Made by a program: the position numbers and the translations under genes. This document shows positions 1-12,120 of a stretch of DNA of 64,000 bases, piece by piece (position 1 is the first letter of the stretch; each line of letters starts with the position of its first letter). The stretch covers positions 36,378,946-36,442,945 of the forward strand of contig NC_057926.1 of NCBI RefSeq assembly GCF_018873765.1, in the 5' to 3' direction. This DNA is from Telopea speciosissima (lineage: Eukaryota > Streptophyta > Magnoliopsida > Proteales > Proteaceae). Below the pieces are notes generated by a model that had not been told where the DNA came from, searched no databases, and was given only the letters and a program-made list of their open reading frames with translations.

Positions 1-365
1 CCAAATTTCGATTTTAGTCAGGTTGAAACTTGGTCGAAACTCGAGTTCTTGATCCTTGCACTGACATAGGCCATGCTCCTGGACAAAGAACCACTTTCCA
101 CTAATCTATTATCTATTTTAGATTTTAAGTGGATATGGTTTTTATAGATCTTATAATTGTCATATGACAATTATGTGGGCTTTCAAATTTTATGGACATG
201 TTTGTCATATTATTATGCAAACATATTTTAAATTCAAGGTTATTATGACTCATACATGTGTCACTCTAATGCTTTCAAAAGATTGGTTTGTTTAAAGCTA
301 GAATAAAAAAGGTTAATTATTTTTTGAACATTTTAACAAAGATTGTTGAAAATCGAAAAGAAAGT
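1..365. other. No gene recognised
   Basis: AT-rich sequence without a coding frame, repeat or RNA gene that I can support. It directly precedes the FATB 3'-flank relic and may be older flank or transposon debris. Confidence 0.5.
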
Positions 366-775
366 CCTATACATGGTGATTCATTTGGTTAGGATGAGCC
401 ATTAACTTTGATGTATGACCCATATAAAGAGTTTCCCCATCTATCCAACGGCTAGAACCAAATTATCTTGTATATGTGGTTAAACTAGCTATTATGAACA
501 TGCATGTGCCAATGGGTTCCTACAATGTCCGGCCATGTTAATTTTTATGCATATCCCAGTAATTATAACTGGGTTGGGCTTGGGAATGTTGTTGCCTTAA
601 TACATAGGCCGGTTTGGGTTGCACAAGCTCAAATCCCCAAAAAGAATAAAATATAGCATTCACCTCTTCGATGCAAAAAGTTCAAGTGGAATGGAAAACC
701 ACATACCCAATCAAATAAATCGTTAACACAGATGATAAAAAAATTGTTTCATCCTCACAAATATGCTGCAAGGAT
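366..775 (-). repeat. Relic of a FATB 3' flank (copy 0)
   Basis: Read on the minus strand, this stretch aligns by eye with the sequence downstream of FATB copy 1 (19218 down to 15684) and copy 2 (35400-35465 plus 37681-37985). Shared blocks include GGAACCCATTG, ACAAGATAATTTG, GTTATAAT..TGGGATAT and a CTTGAACTTT block. The matching coding exons are absent: at about 776 it joins an old copia RNase H sequence. I infer that a fourth FATB-like copy once lay here in minus orientation and was lost. Alternatively, the shared flank is itself a transposon that entered each locus. Confidence 0.6.
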
Positions 776-1161
776 TACTTCCTAGTTTATGGTTGTGATC
801 AGAGCTGGTAATTATGGGTTATACAAATTCATATTTCTAGACTGACAAAAATGATAGAAAATCCACATCTTGAATGATTTTTATAATGACTGGCAGAGGC
901 ATAATTTGGAAGAGGGCCAAACAGAAGTCAACAACCGACTCCACAATTGAAGTTGAAAACCTGAGAACTAGTGAGACAACCAAAGAAGGGGTTCTAGCTC
1001 AAGAAATTCTTGACCGACCTAGGGGTGGTCCTTGAGCTGGTCGAGCATTCCATTACATTGTATTTTGACAACAGGGGAGCTATAACACAAGAAAATGAAC
1101 CTAGAGCTCATCAGAGGAATAAGCATGTGGTGCGAATATATCACTTGATTTGTGAGATCAT
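776..1161 (+). pseudogene. Old Ty1/copia RNase H fragment, left half
   Basis: Translating with two or three frame changes gives copia RNase H landmarks in order: a YFLVYG block, GYTNSYF, DKNDRKSTS, GIIWKRAKQKS, and an HQRNKHVVRIYHL block near 1120-1150. The last is the usual end of the domain just before the IKHGDV segment. That segment continues at 5966 after copia A, so copia A landed inside this domain. Stops and frameshifts are frequent, so this is the oldest retroelement layer here. Everything upstream of RNase H is missing. Confidence 0.8.
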
Positions 1162-1396
1162 TGTTAAGATTGCAATCAAATTGTGAGAATTGCTTGAATA
1201 TTTCATTGATATGAGGTTACATTTATACAAGGAAAAAGAATGGTAACTCAATTGAATATACAAGCAAAGAGTATAAAATGAAATAAGGAAAGAATAAAAA
1301 ATGAAAGAATGAAATCAGGAGGTAATCCATCTAGGCAATCAATCTGTGTAGCTGTATTATCACATGTGAGAAATGTGATTTGCATGATCTCCAGTA
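1162..1396 (-). repeat. 3' LTR of copia A
   Basis: 235 bp, near-identical to 5731-5965. On the minus strand it starts TACTGGAG directly after the purine tract and ends CTTAACA. Termini are therefore TA..CA rather than the usual TG..CA; this placement also makes the target duplication perfect. Confidence 0.9.
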
Positions 1397-1403
1397 CTCC
1401 CCC

Positions 1404-4400
1404 TCAAGTTGGGCTGTGACTGTTGAGAACACCCATCTTGGCCTTCAAACTGGTAAATAATGTAGCACCCAGGGCTTTAGTGAATATATCGACAATTTGA
1501 TTAGAACTAGCCACATATGTTGGACGAAGAAGGCCGTTGGTGATGTAGTCACGAACAATGTGGCAGTCAATCTCAATGTGTTTGGTGCTCTCATGAAACA
1601 TAGGATTGGCTGTAGTGTGAAGTGCGGCCTGGTTATCACAGTATAGAGGAATGGGTTGGGTCCTTGTGATTCCCAAGTCCTGGAGGAGTGTAGTCAACCA
1701 AATAAGCTTGCAAGTAGTGACAACCATGAAACGATACTAGGCTTCGGCCGAGGAGCGGGATACAGTATGTTGTTTCTTGGATTTCCAAGAGATTGGACTG
1801 GAACCAAGAAAAATGAAATAGCCACTAGTGGAGTGCCTGGTAACAGGACAGCTGGCCCAGTCTAAATCACAATAAGCGCGTAAGGTGGGAGCACTTGAAG
1901 AGGAGAGCAAGATGCCCTGTTCGGTGGTGCTGTGTAAATACCGAGGAAGGCACGTTGTTGCATCCATGTGAGGCTGTCGTGGCTGGTGCATGAATTGGTT
2001 GAGGAGGGTAACAATATGTACAATGTTGGGCCGAGTAATGGGGAGATATATGAGCCTACCAATCAGGCGTCAATAGGGACCAGCGTCATCCAGTAACTCA
2101 CCCTCGGAGGGGGATAATTTAAGGTGTTGTTCCATAGGAAAAACTATATTGTGTGCCCCTGAAAAATTCATATCCGAAAGAATATCCACAGTATATTGCC
2201 GCTGATTTAGAAAGATTCCGTGACGGGACTGGGCCACTTCAAGACCAAGAAAGTACTTAACCAGGCCGAGATCCTTGAGGCAGAATTGTTGATGCAGGGT
2301 CATTTTTAGAGCAGCAATAGCAGTGGGGTTCGGACCTGTAATAAGGATGTCATCGACATACATCAAAATATAAATAGCAGATGCATCATGACCCTTGAAA
2401 AGTAATGAATAATCAACCTTGGATTGGGTGAAACCAAGAAGGCGAAGGGCTATGGAGAGTTTGGCGAACCACTGGCGGGAAGCCTGTTTGAGGCCATATA
2501 AGGAGCGATTTAGACGGCAAACAATATTCTCCCCCTGTCCTTGGTAACCCGGTGGAAGATGCATATAAACCTCCTCGTCAAGGTAGCCATGTAAAAAGGC
2601 ATTTTGCACATCGAGATGGGAGAGGGGCCATTGTTGGACAGCTACAATAGCTAGTAATGTGCGAACAGTGACTAATTTCGTAACTGGGGTGAAAGTTTCA
2701 TGGTAATTGATGCCCTCAGTTTGTGTGTAACCCTTGGCGACCAAGCCGGCTTTGTAACGCTTGATGGTACCGTCAACCTTTCTCTTGATTTTGTAGACCC
2801 ATTTGCAACCGATAGGTTTGGCATGGGGGGGTAAGGGGACCAGAGTCCATGTATTATTAAGTTCAAGAGCCTAGATCTCAGCCTGCATAGCCTCCTTCCA
2901 ATTTGGATATAGAGAAGCCTTTGAAAAACTAGTGGGCTCCTTGATGGCAGAGAGGGACCTGATAAACTGAAAATGAGATGGTGAGAGCATATGATAAGAA
3001 ATAGGAGAGACCTTTGGAGAGAGAGTACCTGTAGCGGAAGGAAGCGAAGGGTGGGTAGTGACCGAGTCCTTGAGACGCAAGGGCTGTTGGGGGGTTCTTA
3101 GGGAAAGTCTGAGGGGCACAATGGGGGGTAGGGTGGGTACGGTTGCATTAGGGGCGGGTTCATGTGGTTCAGGTTCATAGGGGTCGAGTGGGTTCGGTTG
3201 GTTGGGTTGGGGATCGGGTGCATTGGGGTCAGGTTGGGCCGGTGGTGGTGAGGGTGGTGGGTCATCAGTGGTGAAATCCATAACAGGGAGGGGAAGGCTT
3301 CGAGGGTCAGAAAGAGAGGGTAATTTGTGGAATGGGAAAATGGTTTCATGAAATGTGACCTCACGACTGACAAAAATTTTGCGGGTGGCTAGGTCATAGA
3401 CCTTGTAGCCCTTCTGAGCATAGGGATAACCAACAAAAATGCCTGGGGAGGCACGGGGATCAAATTTATGTTGGATGGAATTGTGATTATGGCGATAACA
3501 AAGGCAACCAAAGGTGCGGAGGTGATGGTAAAGGGGGGGTTTGTTGGTGAGAACCTGAATGGGTGAGCGGTTGTGCAAGACTTTAGTGGGTAACCGGTTA
3601 ATGAGATGGGTGGCTATAAGAATGCAGTCACCCCAAAATTTTGGTGGGAGGTGAGCTTGAAAAGAGAGGGCTCTAGCGAAATTTGGCAGATGGCGGTGTT
3701 TTCTTTCGACAACCCCATTTTGTTGAGGGGTGTCAGCGCAACTATGTTGATGGATAACTCTATGGGTGTTAAAAAAGTCTTTGGAGGCATGATCACGCCC
3801 ATTGTCGGAACGGATTTGCTTGATTTGGCATCCAAATTGGGTTTGTATCATAGAAAAAAAATTCTGCAATTGGGACCAAGCATCGGACTTGTGATTTAGT
3901 AAATAAACCCAAGTGCACCTAGAGAAATCATCAACAATAGTGAAGAAAAAATGCGCACCATAATGGGCAGGGACAAAGTAAGGTCCCCAAATGTTGTAGT
4001 GTATTAAGGCAAAACAATGAGTCGTTGAGATCACACTAGATGGAAAAGGTAAACGGGTTTGTTTAGCTAAAGGGCAAATGGGACGATTATGTTTATTGGA
4101 TAAAGAAATAGTAGGCTCAATTTTATTTAAAGGTAAAAAAACATTATGGGAGGGGTGCCCAAGGCGGTAGTGCCATAGGCTAGGGGTTGGGGAAGTGGTA
4201 AAAGCCACAGGGGGTGGGGATTTTCCGTCATCCAATATGTATAGACCTCCATGAGCCTTACCCAGTCCAATCGTCTCCTTCGTTTGTAGGTCCTGAAAAA
4301 AACAATGGGTAGGAGTAAATATGGCAGAACAATTAAGTGAATGAACAAGTTGTTTAACAGAAATAAGATTGAAATTGAAAGAGGGAACAAAAAAAACATC

Positions 4401-5658
4401 ATGTAATGGCAAGGTGGGGACCGGGACGCAGGTCCCAATATGGGTTACCGAAGCACGATGCCCAGTAGGTAAAATAATGGGAGAGGAATATGGTTTAAGG
4501 GTGTGAGACTGAAAAAGAGAGATGTCAGATGCCATATTATGGGTGGCGCTAGAATCAATGATCCAAACAGTGGGGTTGGGTATGTTACTTGCGGCATTGA
4601 CCAAGGGAGTCATATTACCCGAATGGAGAAGAGAAAGGAGCTGATTGTATTGCTCGGTGGTAAAGGTATGCATAGGAGCAGCAGGGGCGTCCACCACTGA
4701 GGTGGCCAAAGATCGAACTGGTGTTGATGATGCAGTAGGAACGGTAGCCTTGGAAGGGGTCTTTGGAGGATACCCGTGTTTCTTGAAGCAGCGGGATTCA
4801 GAGTGACCATCAAGGCCACAAAAGTCACAATGGTAATGCGGTTTAGGGCCTCTAGATTTGGAGTTTGGGCGGCCATATGCAGCAAGGGCCGATTGGGTGA
4901 GAGAGGGCTCAGGTGCCAAAAGGATGGAGCGCTGACGTTCTTCCTGTAGAAGCACTGAATAGGCACGTTTGATGGAAGGCAAATGGTCCATCAATAGTAG
5001 TTGGCTGCGGATGGAAGAGTATGAGTCGTTAAGGCCCATCAAAAATTCAAGTAGACTATCTCGTTGAAGTAGTTCAGAATGGTGTTGAAGAACACCGCAA
5101 GTGCATGCCGGGTAGGAATCGTAGGACATAAGTTCATCCCAAAAACCCTTGAGAAGGGTGTAGTAAGTAGCCAAGGAAGACGTGCCCTGGCGATGGTTGG
5201 AAATCGCACGATGTATCTCAAAGATGTGCGGAGCATTCTTTTGGGAGAAGCGATCGTGAAGATCAACCCAAACCTCATGAGCGGAGGAAGCATAGAGCAC
5301 ACTGTAGGCAATGTCGGTGTCAAGAGAGTTGGTGATCCAGGAAAGGACCATGCTGTTGCAACGCTTCCAGTTGAGAAACTTAGGAGAGGTGGCCTCGGGT
5401 TATGGAATGGAGCCATCAATGAAACCCAGTTTATGCTTGGCTTCGAGAGCCATGCGCATGGCGCGGCTCCAAGTGGGGGTAATTATCGCCCTTGAGGGGC
5501 TGGGTGACCAGCACAGCACCGAGGTTGTCAGAGTGGTGAATGAAGAATGGGGAAGACCCTTCCAAATTAGAAACTGTCAAAGGGGCAGCAGTCGGATGAA
5601 CAGTATTGGCGGCAGCGGCTTGGGCGGCAGCCTGGGCAGCAGCTTCAGTGGGATCCAT
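1404..5658 (-). pseudogene. copia A gag-pol polyprotein, broken
   Basis: The gag start is an ATG at 5658-5656 (MDPTEAAAQ). An extra base in a C run near 5487 shifts the frame just after GDNYP. From there one frame runs to 1404, broken by stops at about 5402 (TAA), 2871 (TAG), 2070 (TGA) and 1737 (TAG). Visible parts in order: gag (UBN2 type), a CCHC zinc knuckle (CDFCGLDGHSESRC), a protease-like WIIDSSATHNM, a GAG-pre-integrase block with LWHYRLGHP, integrase with IVDDFSR and SDNGRDH, RT with YVDDILITG, and RNase H ending in IVDIFTKAL. The protease reads DSSA where DSGA is usual, and the integrase reads DNGRDH where DNGTEF is usual. The longest uninterrupted stretch is 826 codons (5351-2871). 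It would encode the virus-like-particle and replication proteins, but cannot do so in this state. Confidence 0.92.
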
Positions 5659-5730
5659 GAGAACGATTGGGAGTAGGAGAAGAAGATGGAGGGAAGAAAA
5701 ACTTGATAGGATCGATTTAGGCTGATACCA

Positions 5731-5965
5731 TGTTAAGATTGCAATCAAATTGTGAGAATTGCTTGAATATTTCATTGATATGAGGTTGCATTTATACAAG
5801 GAAAAAGAATGGTAAATCAATTGAATATATAAGGAAAGAGTATAAAATGAAATAAGGAAAGAGTAAAGAATGAAAGAATGAAATCAGGAGGTAATCCATC
5901 TAGGCAATCAATCTGTGTAGCTGTATTATCACATGTGAGAAATGTGATTTGCATGATCTCCAATA
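5731..5965 (-). repeat. 5' LTR of copia A
   Basis: 235 bp. The minus strand begins TATTGGAGATC and ends CTTAACA, followed immediately by the primer-binding site TGGTATCAGCC. It should carry the element's promoter. No clear TATA box stands out. Confidence 0.9.
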
Positions 5966-6230
5966 ATCATAAAGCATGGTGATGTAGCTATAGGTAAGGT
6001 TGACTTTGTAGATTATATTTCAGATCTCTTGACAAAGGGTTTGTCACCTATTGTTTTTGAGAAACATTTGAAGAACATGGGTATTAGGTTTATGGGAGAT
6101 TGGTTTTAATGTACAAACTTGATTGTTTATGGGAGATGGGCATTATTGAGCTCAGTTTTTTCAGAGGTTTGATTGTATAAAATTATTCACCACTAGGGAC
6201 AAGATTGGATATCCTATCCTATATGGTTGT
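5966..6230 (+). pseudogene. Old copia, end of RNase H and 3' untranslated part
   Basis: Continues the reading from 1161: IIKHGDVAIGKVDFVDYI, then a DLLTKGLSP block and KNMGIRFMGDWF, ending in TAA near 6107. This is the canonical C-terminus of a copia polyprotein. About 120 bp of AT-rich sequence follows and should hold the old element's purine tract and LTR start. Copia B interrupts it at 6231. The 776-1161 and 5966-6107 halves join in frame once copia A and one ATCAT are removed, which proves the nesting. Confidence 0.85.
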
Positions 6231-6546
6231 TGTTAAGAATAGTCTTTTTATATTTACTAGTTGCTGTGGGTATTTTTGTCTTATTTATATTTCTGATTTA
6301 TTCTTTCTGGGTTTATTCTATTGTGAGGGTATTTTGGGGAGTTCACTTGTAAATCACTTAAGTGTTGTGTTTATAAATAAGATTGCTCTCTCACGATTTT
6401 CTCTCAACCAAATCGTGAGAGATTTGACTCTCTCAATTGATCTCTCTTTTTCTTCTCTTCTCCTCTCTTCTTTACTTCTTCTTCTTCTTCTTCTCTCTCT
6501 GTTATTCTTTTGCTGCTGATCAGACTTAGGGCTCCAATTTGTGACA
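6231..6546 (+). repeat. 5' LTR of copia B
   Basis: 316 bp, TGTTAAGA...TGTGACA, canonical TG..CA. It contains a likely TATA box (TTTATAAATA near 6370) followed by a CTCTC/CTT-rich leader. The sequence also has a short inverted motif, CTCTCACGATTT and AAATCGTGAGAG (6390-6425), which could fold in the transcript. Confidence 0.9.
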
Positions 6547-6558
6547 TGGTATCAGAGC
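6547..6558 (+). other. Primer-binding site of copia B
   Basis: TGGTATCAGAGC directly follows the 5' LTR. It is complementary to the 3' end of initiator tRNA-Met, the usual primer for plant copia elements. Confidence 0.9.
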
Positions 6559-7059
6559 ATTAATTCTGATCGATTGTTTGTCCCTTGATTGCTGTTTTGA
6601 AAGTCTCTCCTTCCCCTTGCTCCTTTATCGTGGTTCACAGTAACTAGATGCAGTACTTCTTGTTCTAAATCTTAGTCATATCCTAATGAAAGACTAAGAT
6701 TCCCTGATATGCTGAAGATATTTTTTATGTGTGCCTATACCTGATGCTGCTCCAAAGCTTTTTGCTAATCGAAGTGAGGCTTGCTTGCATCTAAAAAATC
6801 GATTTTCCAATACCCTGTGAAATCGATTTTTCCCTTTTCTCTGGGGATTTCTTCTCAACATTGACTGCTAGTTTGGGGTTTTTTTTATTCCTCAATTTTT
6901 ATTGATTGGACTACCCAGCCTCCTTCATCTTAAGTTCATCGATTTTGCCCTTGTCAGGGTTTTGGGCTGAAATCGATCTCTGCCTGCTCTGCTGGTTTTG
7001 GCTGCCTCTACTCTATCTATATCCAAGGGGTTCTTTGGCAATTTTTTTTATTTGATCTT

Positions 7060-10000
7060 ATGGCTGATTTTAAGCCCTCTACGGATAACTTCAATATATA
7101 GATTACCACCATCAAACTGAATGGTGCCTCCAACTACCTCCTTTGGTCTCAAGCTTTTGAAGTTTACGTTACTGCTCGCCGGAAGATGACTTATCTCACC
7201 ATGACACCACCAGACTCTACAGATGACAAATATGATGATTGGAAAGCAGAAAATGCAACTCTTCTTTGTTGGCTTTGGAATAGCATGGAACCTTCCATAA
7301 CCTCTAATGTTATATGTCATAAAACTGCCAAGGGAGTTTGGGAAGAACTCAAGGAGAGCTATTCTCAAAACACCAATTTATCTTGAATTTATGATCTGTA
7401 TGAGAGGTTTTTCTCATTCAAGCAAGACGGAAAGTCTCTTGGCGAATATTACAGTGCTCTAAAGGGGATGTGGGAAGAACTCAATGTATACCAGCCTATA
7501 TCTACTGATGCCTCTGTGATCAAATCCCAACGTTCAGAATTTTTGGTTGTGAAGTTCCTCTCTGGATTGGATCCTGATCTTCAATCCATCAAAGGCCAAT
7601 TATTGGCTGGTGAGAAGATCCCATCTATGAATGAAGCATATTGTTGAATCCAGAGAGTTGTTTCTCCTTCAGTGGTGAAATCTGATCCAACGCCTGTCTC
7701 CAAGGATAATTGTGCTCTCTTTGTTTCTACTGGAGGATGTGGTCGTCGTGGTGGTACCTCTTCTCGAGGTCGTGGTTCTAGATCTAGCCGTAGTCGTGGG
7801 GCTGTTTCCAACCCTGTTGGTTCATCTTTTGGTGATGGTGCCTCTCGGTGCTGTTCTCATTGTGGTCGTCCTAACCATACTATTGACAAATGTTGGCTGA
7901 AACATGGCAAACCACAATGGGCACTAGAGTAATTTGCAAACGCTGCAATTTTTTATGGGGTGGCTGATCCTGTACATCCTCCTGACACTACTCATAGTTC
8001 TTGTACTGATGGTGGTAGTTCCTCTAATGACCTGGTTTCTCAGTTATTATAACGAGTTCAGCAACTTGAGGCATCATCCTCTTCGTCTATAGCTGTCCTT
8101 GCCCACTTAGGTACATCTACTGCATGTTTCACCTCCTCATCTTCTTCGTGGGTCATTGACTCCGGTGCCTCTTCTCACATGACTGGTAAGCCCAATTTAT
8201 TTACATCCTTTACGCAGTCCGCTGTTCCATCTCGGATTTCTATTGCCGATGGCTCTTCTATACCCATTATTGGTCATGGGGACATCCCCTTAACTTCTGA
8301 TTTTTCTTTGGCTAATGTCCTTCATGCATGTACCTAAGCTTCCTTTAAATCTTCTTTCTGTTAGTCAATTAACTAAGAGTTTGAATTATTCTATAACCTT
8401 TCATCCTTCTCATTGTGTCATACAGGATCTTGCAATAAAGACAACAGTTGGTGGCGGGCATGAGAAGGGTGGCCTCTACTATTTTGATTTGGCATCTACT
8501 ACTATGACAGCAGTTGCTACCTCTACTGGCATGTCCCCATTACATTGGCACTATCGTTTTGGACATCCTTCCTTATCCAAGCTGCGCCATCTTGTTCCTA
8601 GCTGCAAATCTGTCTCCCGCATTAAGTGTGAAGCTTGTGAGCTTGGCAAACATCATTGTACTATTTTTTCTTTGAGTCCAAAGTCTAGGAGTACTTCTTT
8701 GTTTCAGTTAGTTCATTCTGATATTTGGGGCCCTTGTCGGGTCAAGAGTCGGTTAGGTTTTGCTTATTTTGTTAGTTTTATTGATGATCATTCTCGTATG
8801 GCATAGTTGTACCTCTTGAAAGATCGATCTGAATTTGTTTATATTTTCAAGTAATTTTATAATGAAATTCGTGTTCAATTTGGTATTCCTTTAAAAATTA
8901 TGCGTACTGACAATGCCCTAGAGATGATACAACGTGAGGTTTCTTCTTTTTGTTCTGACAATGGCATCCTTCACCAAACTAGTTGCTCTTACACACCACA
9001 GCAAAATGGTGTGGTAGACCGCAAAAATCGCCATTTGTTAGATATTACTAGGTCATTGATATTTTATATGAATGTCCCTAAGGTTTATTGGGCTGATGCT
9101 GTATTAACCGCTTGTTGCTTAATTAACCGTATGCCTTCCATTGTTCTTAATAATCAAATCCCCTTTAGTATTGTTTTTCCTGATCGGCCTGTTTTCTCTC
9201 GTCCTCCTCGTGTCTTTGGTTGTTAATGTTTTGTTCATGTGCTTCGCCCTGGCCTTGATAAACTCTCTCCTAGGGCTGTCAAGTGTTTATTTCTTGGCTA
9301 TTCTCATACCCAGAAGGGTTATAGGTGTTTTGACCCCGTCTCTCGTCAGCAATTTGTTTTCGCTGATGTTATATTCTTTGAAAACTCTCCTTATTTTGCT
9401 GGTTCTTCCATTGATGTTGATCTGAGTATTGATAATGTTGGTGTTGATGGTATTATTGCTGAACCTGTCCCTCCTCTTGTCCCGTTAGTTGCACATCCTG
9501 GTTCCACCACAATAAAGGTCTACACGCGTCGTGCTCAACCGTAGCCGCTGCCACTGCCACCTCCACCTATTGATGCTGCTCTTCCTTCGCCACCAGCTGC
9601 CGCCTTGCCTGCGGATCCCACTTTAGACATTGATGATCTCCCTATTGCACAGCGGAAAGGTACTCGCACTTGCACTCAAACTCCCCTTTATCCCTTGGCC
9701 AATTATGTTTCTGTTTCTCATCTTCCTCTCCATTATCGTGCCTTTGCTACTGCATAACATTCTACCTTTATTCCCAATTCTTATACAATTGCCTTATCCC
9801 ATCCTGAGTGGAAAAATGCTATGGATGTGGAGATGGATGCCTTGGTCTCTCGTAAGACTTGGTCGTTGGTTGATCGACCGCCTGGTAAGGATCTTGTTCG
9901 GTGTAGTTGGGTGTACACGGTTAAGTACAATCCGGATGGCACTGTGGAATGGCTCAAGGCCCGTTTGGTTGCCAAGGGGTTTACATAGACCTATGGGGTG

Positions 10001-11312
10001 GACTACTTTGAGACTTGTTCTCCTGTTGCGAGATTGAATTCTGTTCGTATTTTGCTTTCCTTGACGGTCAATCTTGATTGGCCTCTCTATCAGATGGATG
10101 TGAAAAATGCCTTCCTTTATGGTGATCTACAGGAGGAGGTCTACATGGAGCAACCTCCTGGTTATGTTGCTCAGGGGGAGGATAGTGTCCGGGTTTGTCG
10201 CCTTCATAAGGCAATTTATGGACTGAAACAGTCTCCCCGTGCATGGTTTGATAAATTCAGCAGTGTTGTGGTTGGTTGTGGGTTCTCTCAATGCTACTCT
10301 GATCATTCTATATTTGTTAGACGTCAGGGATCTAATGTGGTTGTCTTAGCAGTCTATGTCGATGACATTATTGTTACTGGTAATGATGCTTCTGGGATTG
10401 CACAGGTAAAGACGTATTTGTATGATAGTTTCCAGATCAAGGAATTGGGTAGCCTCAGGTACTTTCTTGGCATTGAGGTTGTTCGCAGCTCTCGAGGTCT
10501 TCACCTATCCCAGCGGAAGTATATTCTTGATTTGCTTGATGAGACAGGAATGTTGGGTTGCAAACCTATTGATACTCCTATGGATCCCCATGTCAAGTTT
10601 GGCATTTCTGATGGCAAGGAATTTAGTGACCCACATCAGTATCGACGTCTGGTCGGTAGACTTATCTACCTTATAGTTACTTGACCCGATATTTCCTTTG
10701 CTGTGGGGGTTGTTAGTTAGTTCATGCAGACACCTAAGCAAGTGCATTGGGATGCTGCTTATCGTATTTTACGCTATCTCAAGGGTGCTCCAGGTAAGGG
10801 GCTGGTTTATCATCGCCATGGTCATACCAGCATTGTTGGGTTCTCTGATGCTGATTGGGCCGATTCTGATGGCGATAGAAGATCCACCACAGGCTATTGC
10901 ACTTTCTTTGGAGGTAATTTGGTTACTTGGAAGAGCAAGAAACAGACCACTGTTGCTCGTTCCAGTGTAGAGGCAGAGTACAGAGCTATGGCTCATACAT
11001 CTGCAGAATTAATGTGGGTTCGTTCTTTTGCTCGTGAGCTTGGTTATTTTAGTGATCAACCCATGGAGATGTACTGTGATAACCAAGCTGCCATCTATAT
11101 TGCCAACAACCCTGTTTTTCATGAGCGAACCAAGCACATTGAAGTTGACTATCACTTTGTTCGAGATCTTTGTTCAAAAAAAGCTGATTGTTACTCCTTT
11201 TGTTCGTTCCCAGTTTCAGTTTGGAGATATGTTTACGAAGGCTTTGTTTCGACCTCAGTTCTTCAGTGGTTGTTCCAAGCTGGATCTTGGCGATGTCTAC
11301 GCTCCAGCTTGA
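7060..11312 (+). pseudogene. copia B gag-pol polyprotein, many stops
   Basis: Begins at ATG 7060 (MADFKPS). The reading keeps one frame for long stretches: gag with CCHC knuckle CSHCGRPNHTIDKC, protease WVIDSGASSHM, LHWHYRFGHP, integrase with DDHSR, TPQQNGVVDRK, RT with YVDDIIVTG, and RNase H with DADWADSDGDRRSTTGY. About thirteen in-frame stops interrupt it (7099, 7384, about 7645, 7930, 8050, 8806, 8851, 9224, 9542, 9756, 9988, 10682, 10719). A 4-bp CATG-type duplication near 8325 and a shift near 11165 also break it. Most stops replace expected CAG, CAA, CGA or TGG codons. The C-terminus ends GDVYAPA at 11312. The product is dead, but the protein history is easily readable. Confidence 0.92.
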
Positions 11313-11319
11313 GGGGGAG

Positions 11320-11632
11320 TGTTAAGAATAGTTGTTTTATATTTACTAGTTGCTGTGGGTATTTTTGTCTTATTTATATTTTTGGTTTATTCTTTTTGGG
11401 TTTATTCTTTTGTGAGGGTATTTTGGGGAGTTCACTTGTAAATCACTTAAATGCTGTGTTTATAAATAAGATTGCTCTCTCACGATTTGCTCTCAACCAA
11501 ATCGTGAGAGATTTGACCCTCTCAATCGATCTCTCTTTTTCTTCTCTTCTCCTCTCTTCTCTACTTCTTCTTCTTCTTCTCTCTCTATTATTCTTTTGTT
11601 GCTGATCAGACTTAGGGCTCTAATCTGTGACA
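11320..11632 (+). repeat. 3' LTR of copia B
   Basis: 313 bp, matches 6231-6546 with about sixteen differences and a CTT length change. It starts TGTTAAGA right after GAGGGGGAG and ends TGTGACA. Confidence 0.92.
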
Positions 11633-12045
11633 ATTGTCATACTCTGTGTCTTTAGGAATCCTGATTTCAAAGCACAAGTGTCAGTATACATAAAGTGTGT
11701 ACATTGAACTGGATCACTCAAGAATTTCACATGTGGTGATATTATCAGTTAATAAAAAATAAAATTCTTTTAAGTAGTTCATGATTAGTCCCTAGACTTG
11801 AGGGGTCCTTATCGATATAGTCATGTACTGTACATTTTGGTGTACCAAAGGTTGATGTCTCTTTGACTATATATCGGTGCATTGGATTCATAGTGTTTGA
11901 TGTAATAAAAAATGATGCCCAATAAGGAATCCATTGCCCATTCTTTAGGGAGATAATCAAAGAGAGAGATAGTCTATAGTAGATTAGACTCAAACCTAGA
12001 TTCGGTGGCATTTTTTTGTGGTTTGGAATGTTTTTATATATATAT
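11633..12045. other. Probable remainder of the old copia LTR; no gene
   Basis: Follows copia B and precedes Mutator-like element B. By position it should be the right part of the old copia's 3' LTR, but the matching 5' LTR is not in the window, so this cannot be confirmed. No coding sequence seen. Confidence 0.35.
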
Positions 12046-12120
12046 GGAAAAATTACACTGTCACCCCCTGAGATTTATAATAAATATAATGCAACCCCCT
12101 GTGTTTTCAAAATATACACC
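12046..12120 (+). repeat. Left TIR of Mutator-like element B
   Basis: About 75 bp, pairs with 13568-13641. Shared blocks are TTACACTG, CACCCCCTGAG, CCCCCTGTGTTTTC and AAAATATACACC. Confidence 0.8.

Larger units (their letters stand above)
1162..5965 (-). mobile_element. Ty1/copia retrotransposon A (full length, defective)
   Basis: A 4.8-kb LTR retrotransposon in minus orientation with 235-bp LTRs at both ends (1162-1396 and 5731-5965). The perfect 5-bp target duplication is ATCAT (1157-1161 and 5966-5970). The primer site just inside the 5' LTR reads TGGTATCAGCC on the minus strand (5720-5730), the initiator-tRNA-Met type. A purine tract ending GAGGGGGAG abuts the 3' LTR (1397-1408). Gene order is gag, protease, integrase, RT, RNase H, which defines Ty1/copia. 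The LTRs differ at about seven sites by eye, so it is moderately old. It interrupts an older copia RNase H gene. Confidence 0.93.
6231..11632 (+). mobile_element. Ty1/copia retrotransposon B (full length, defective)
   Basis: A 5.4-kb element in plus orientation with LTRs 6231-6546 and 11320-11632. Flanks GTTGT (6226-6230) and ATTGT (11633-11637) match at four of five positions. The primer site TGGTATCAGAGC (6547-6558) is an exact initiator-tRNA-Met match. The purine tract GAGGGGGAG (11311-11319) abuts the 3' LTR. Internal order is gag, protease, integrase, RT, RNase H. The LTRs differ at roughly 5 percent of positions by eye, so it is older than copia A. It sits in the 3' part of the older copia whose RNase H is at 776-6107. 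Confidence 0.93.

Noticed and set aside
1162..1393. Canonical TG..CA boundaries for copia A LTRs
   Set aside because: This leaves a 3-bp gap before the ATCAT duplication and between the purine tract and the LTR. Extending to 1396 and 5965 resolves both.
3606..3899. Plus-strand 97-codon frame
   Set aside because: It is the antisense shadow of the copia A integrase. No domain of its own.
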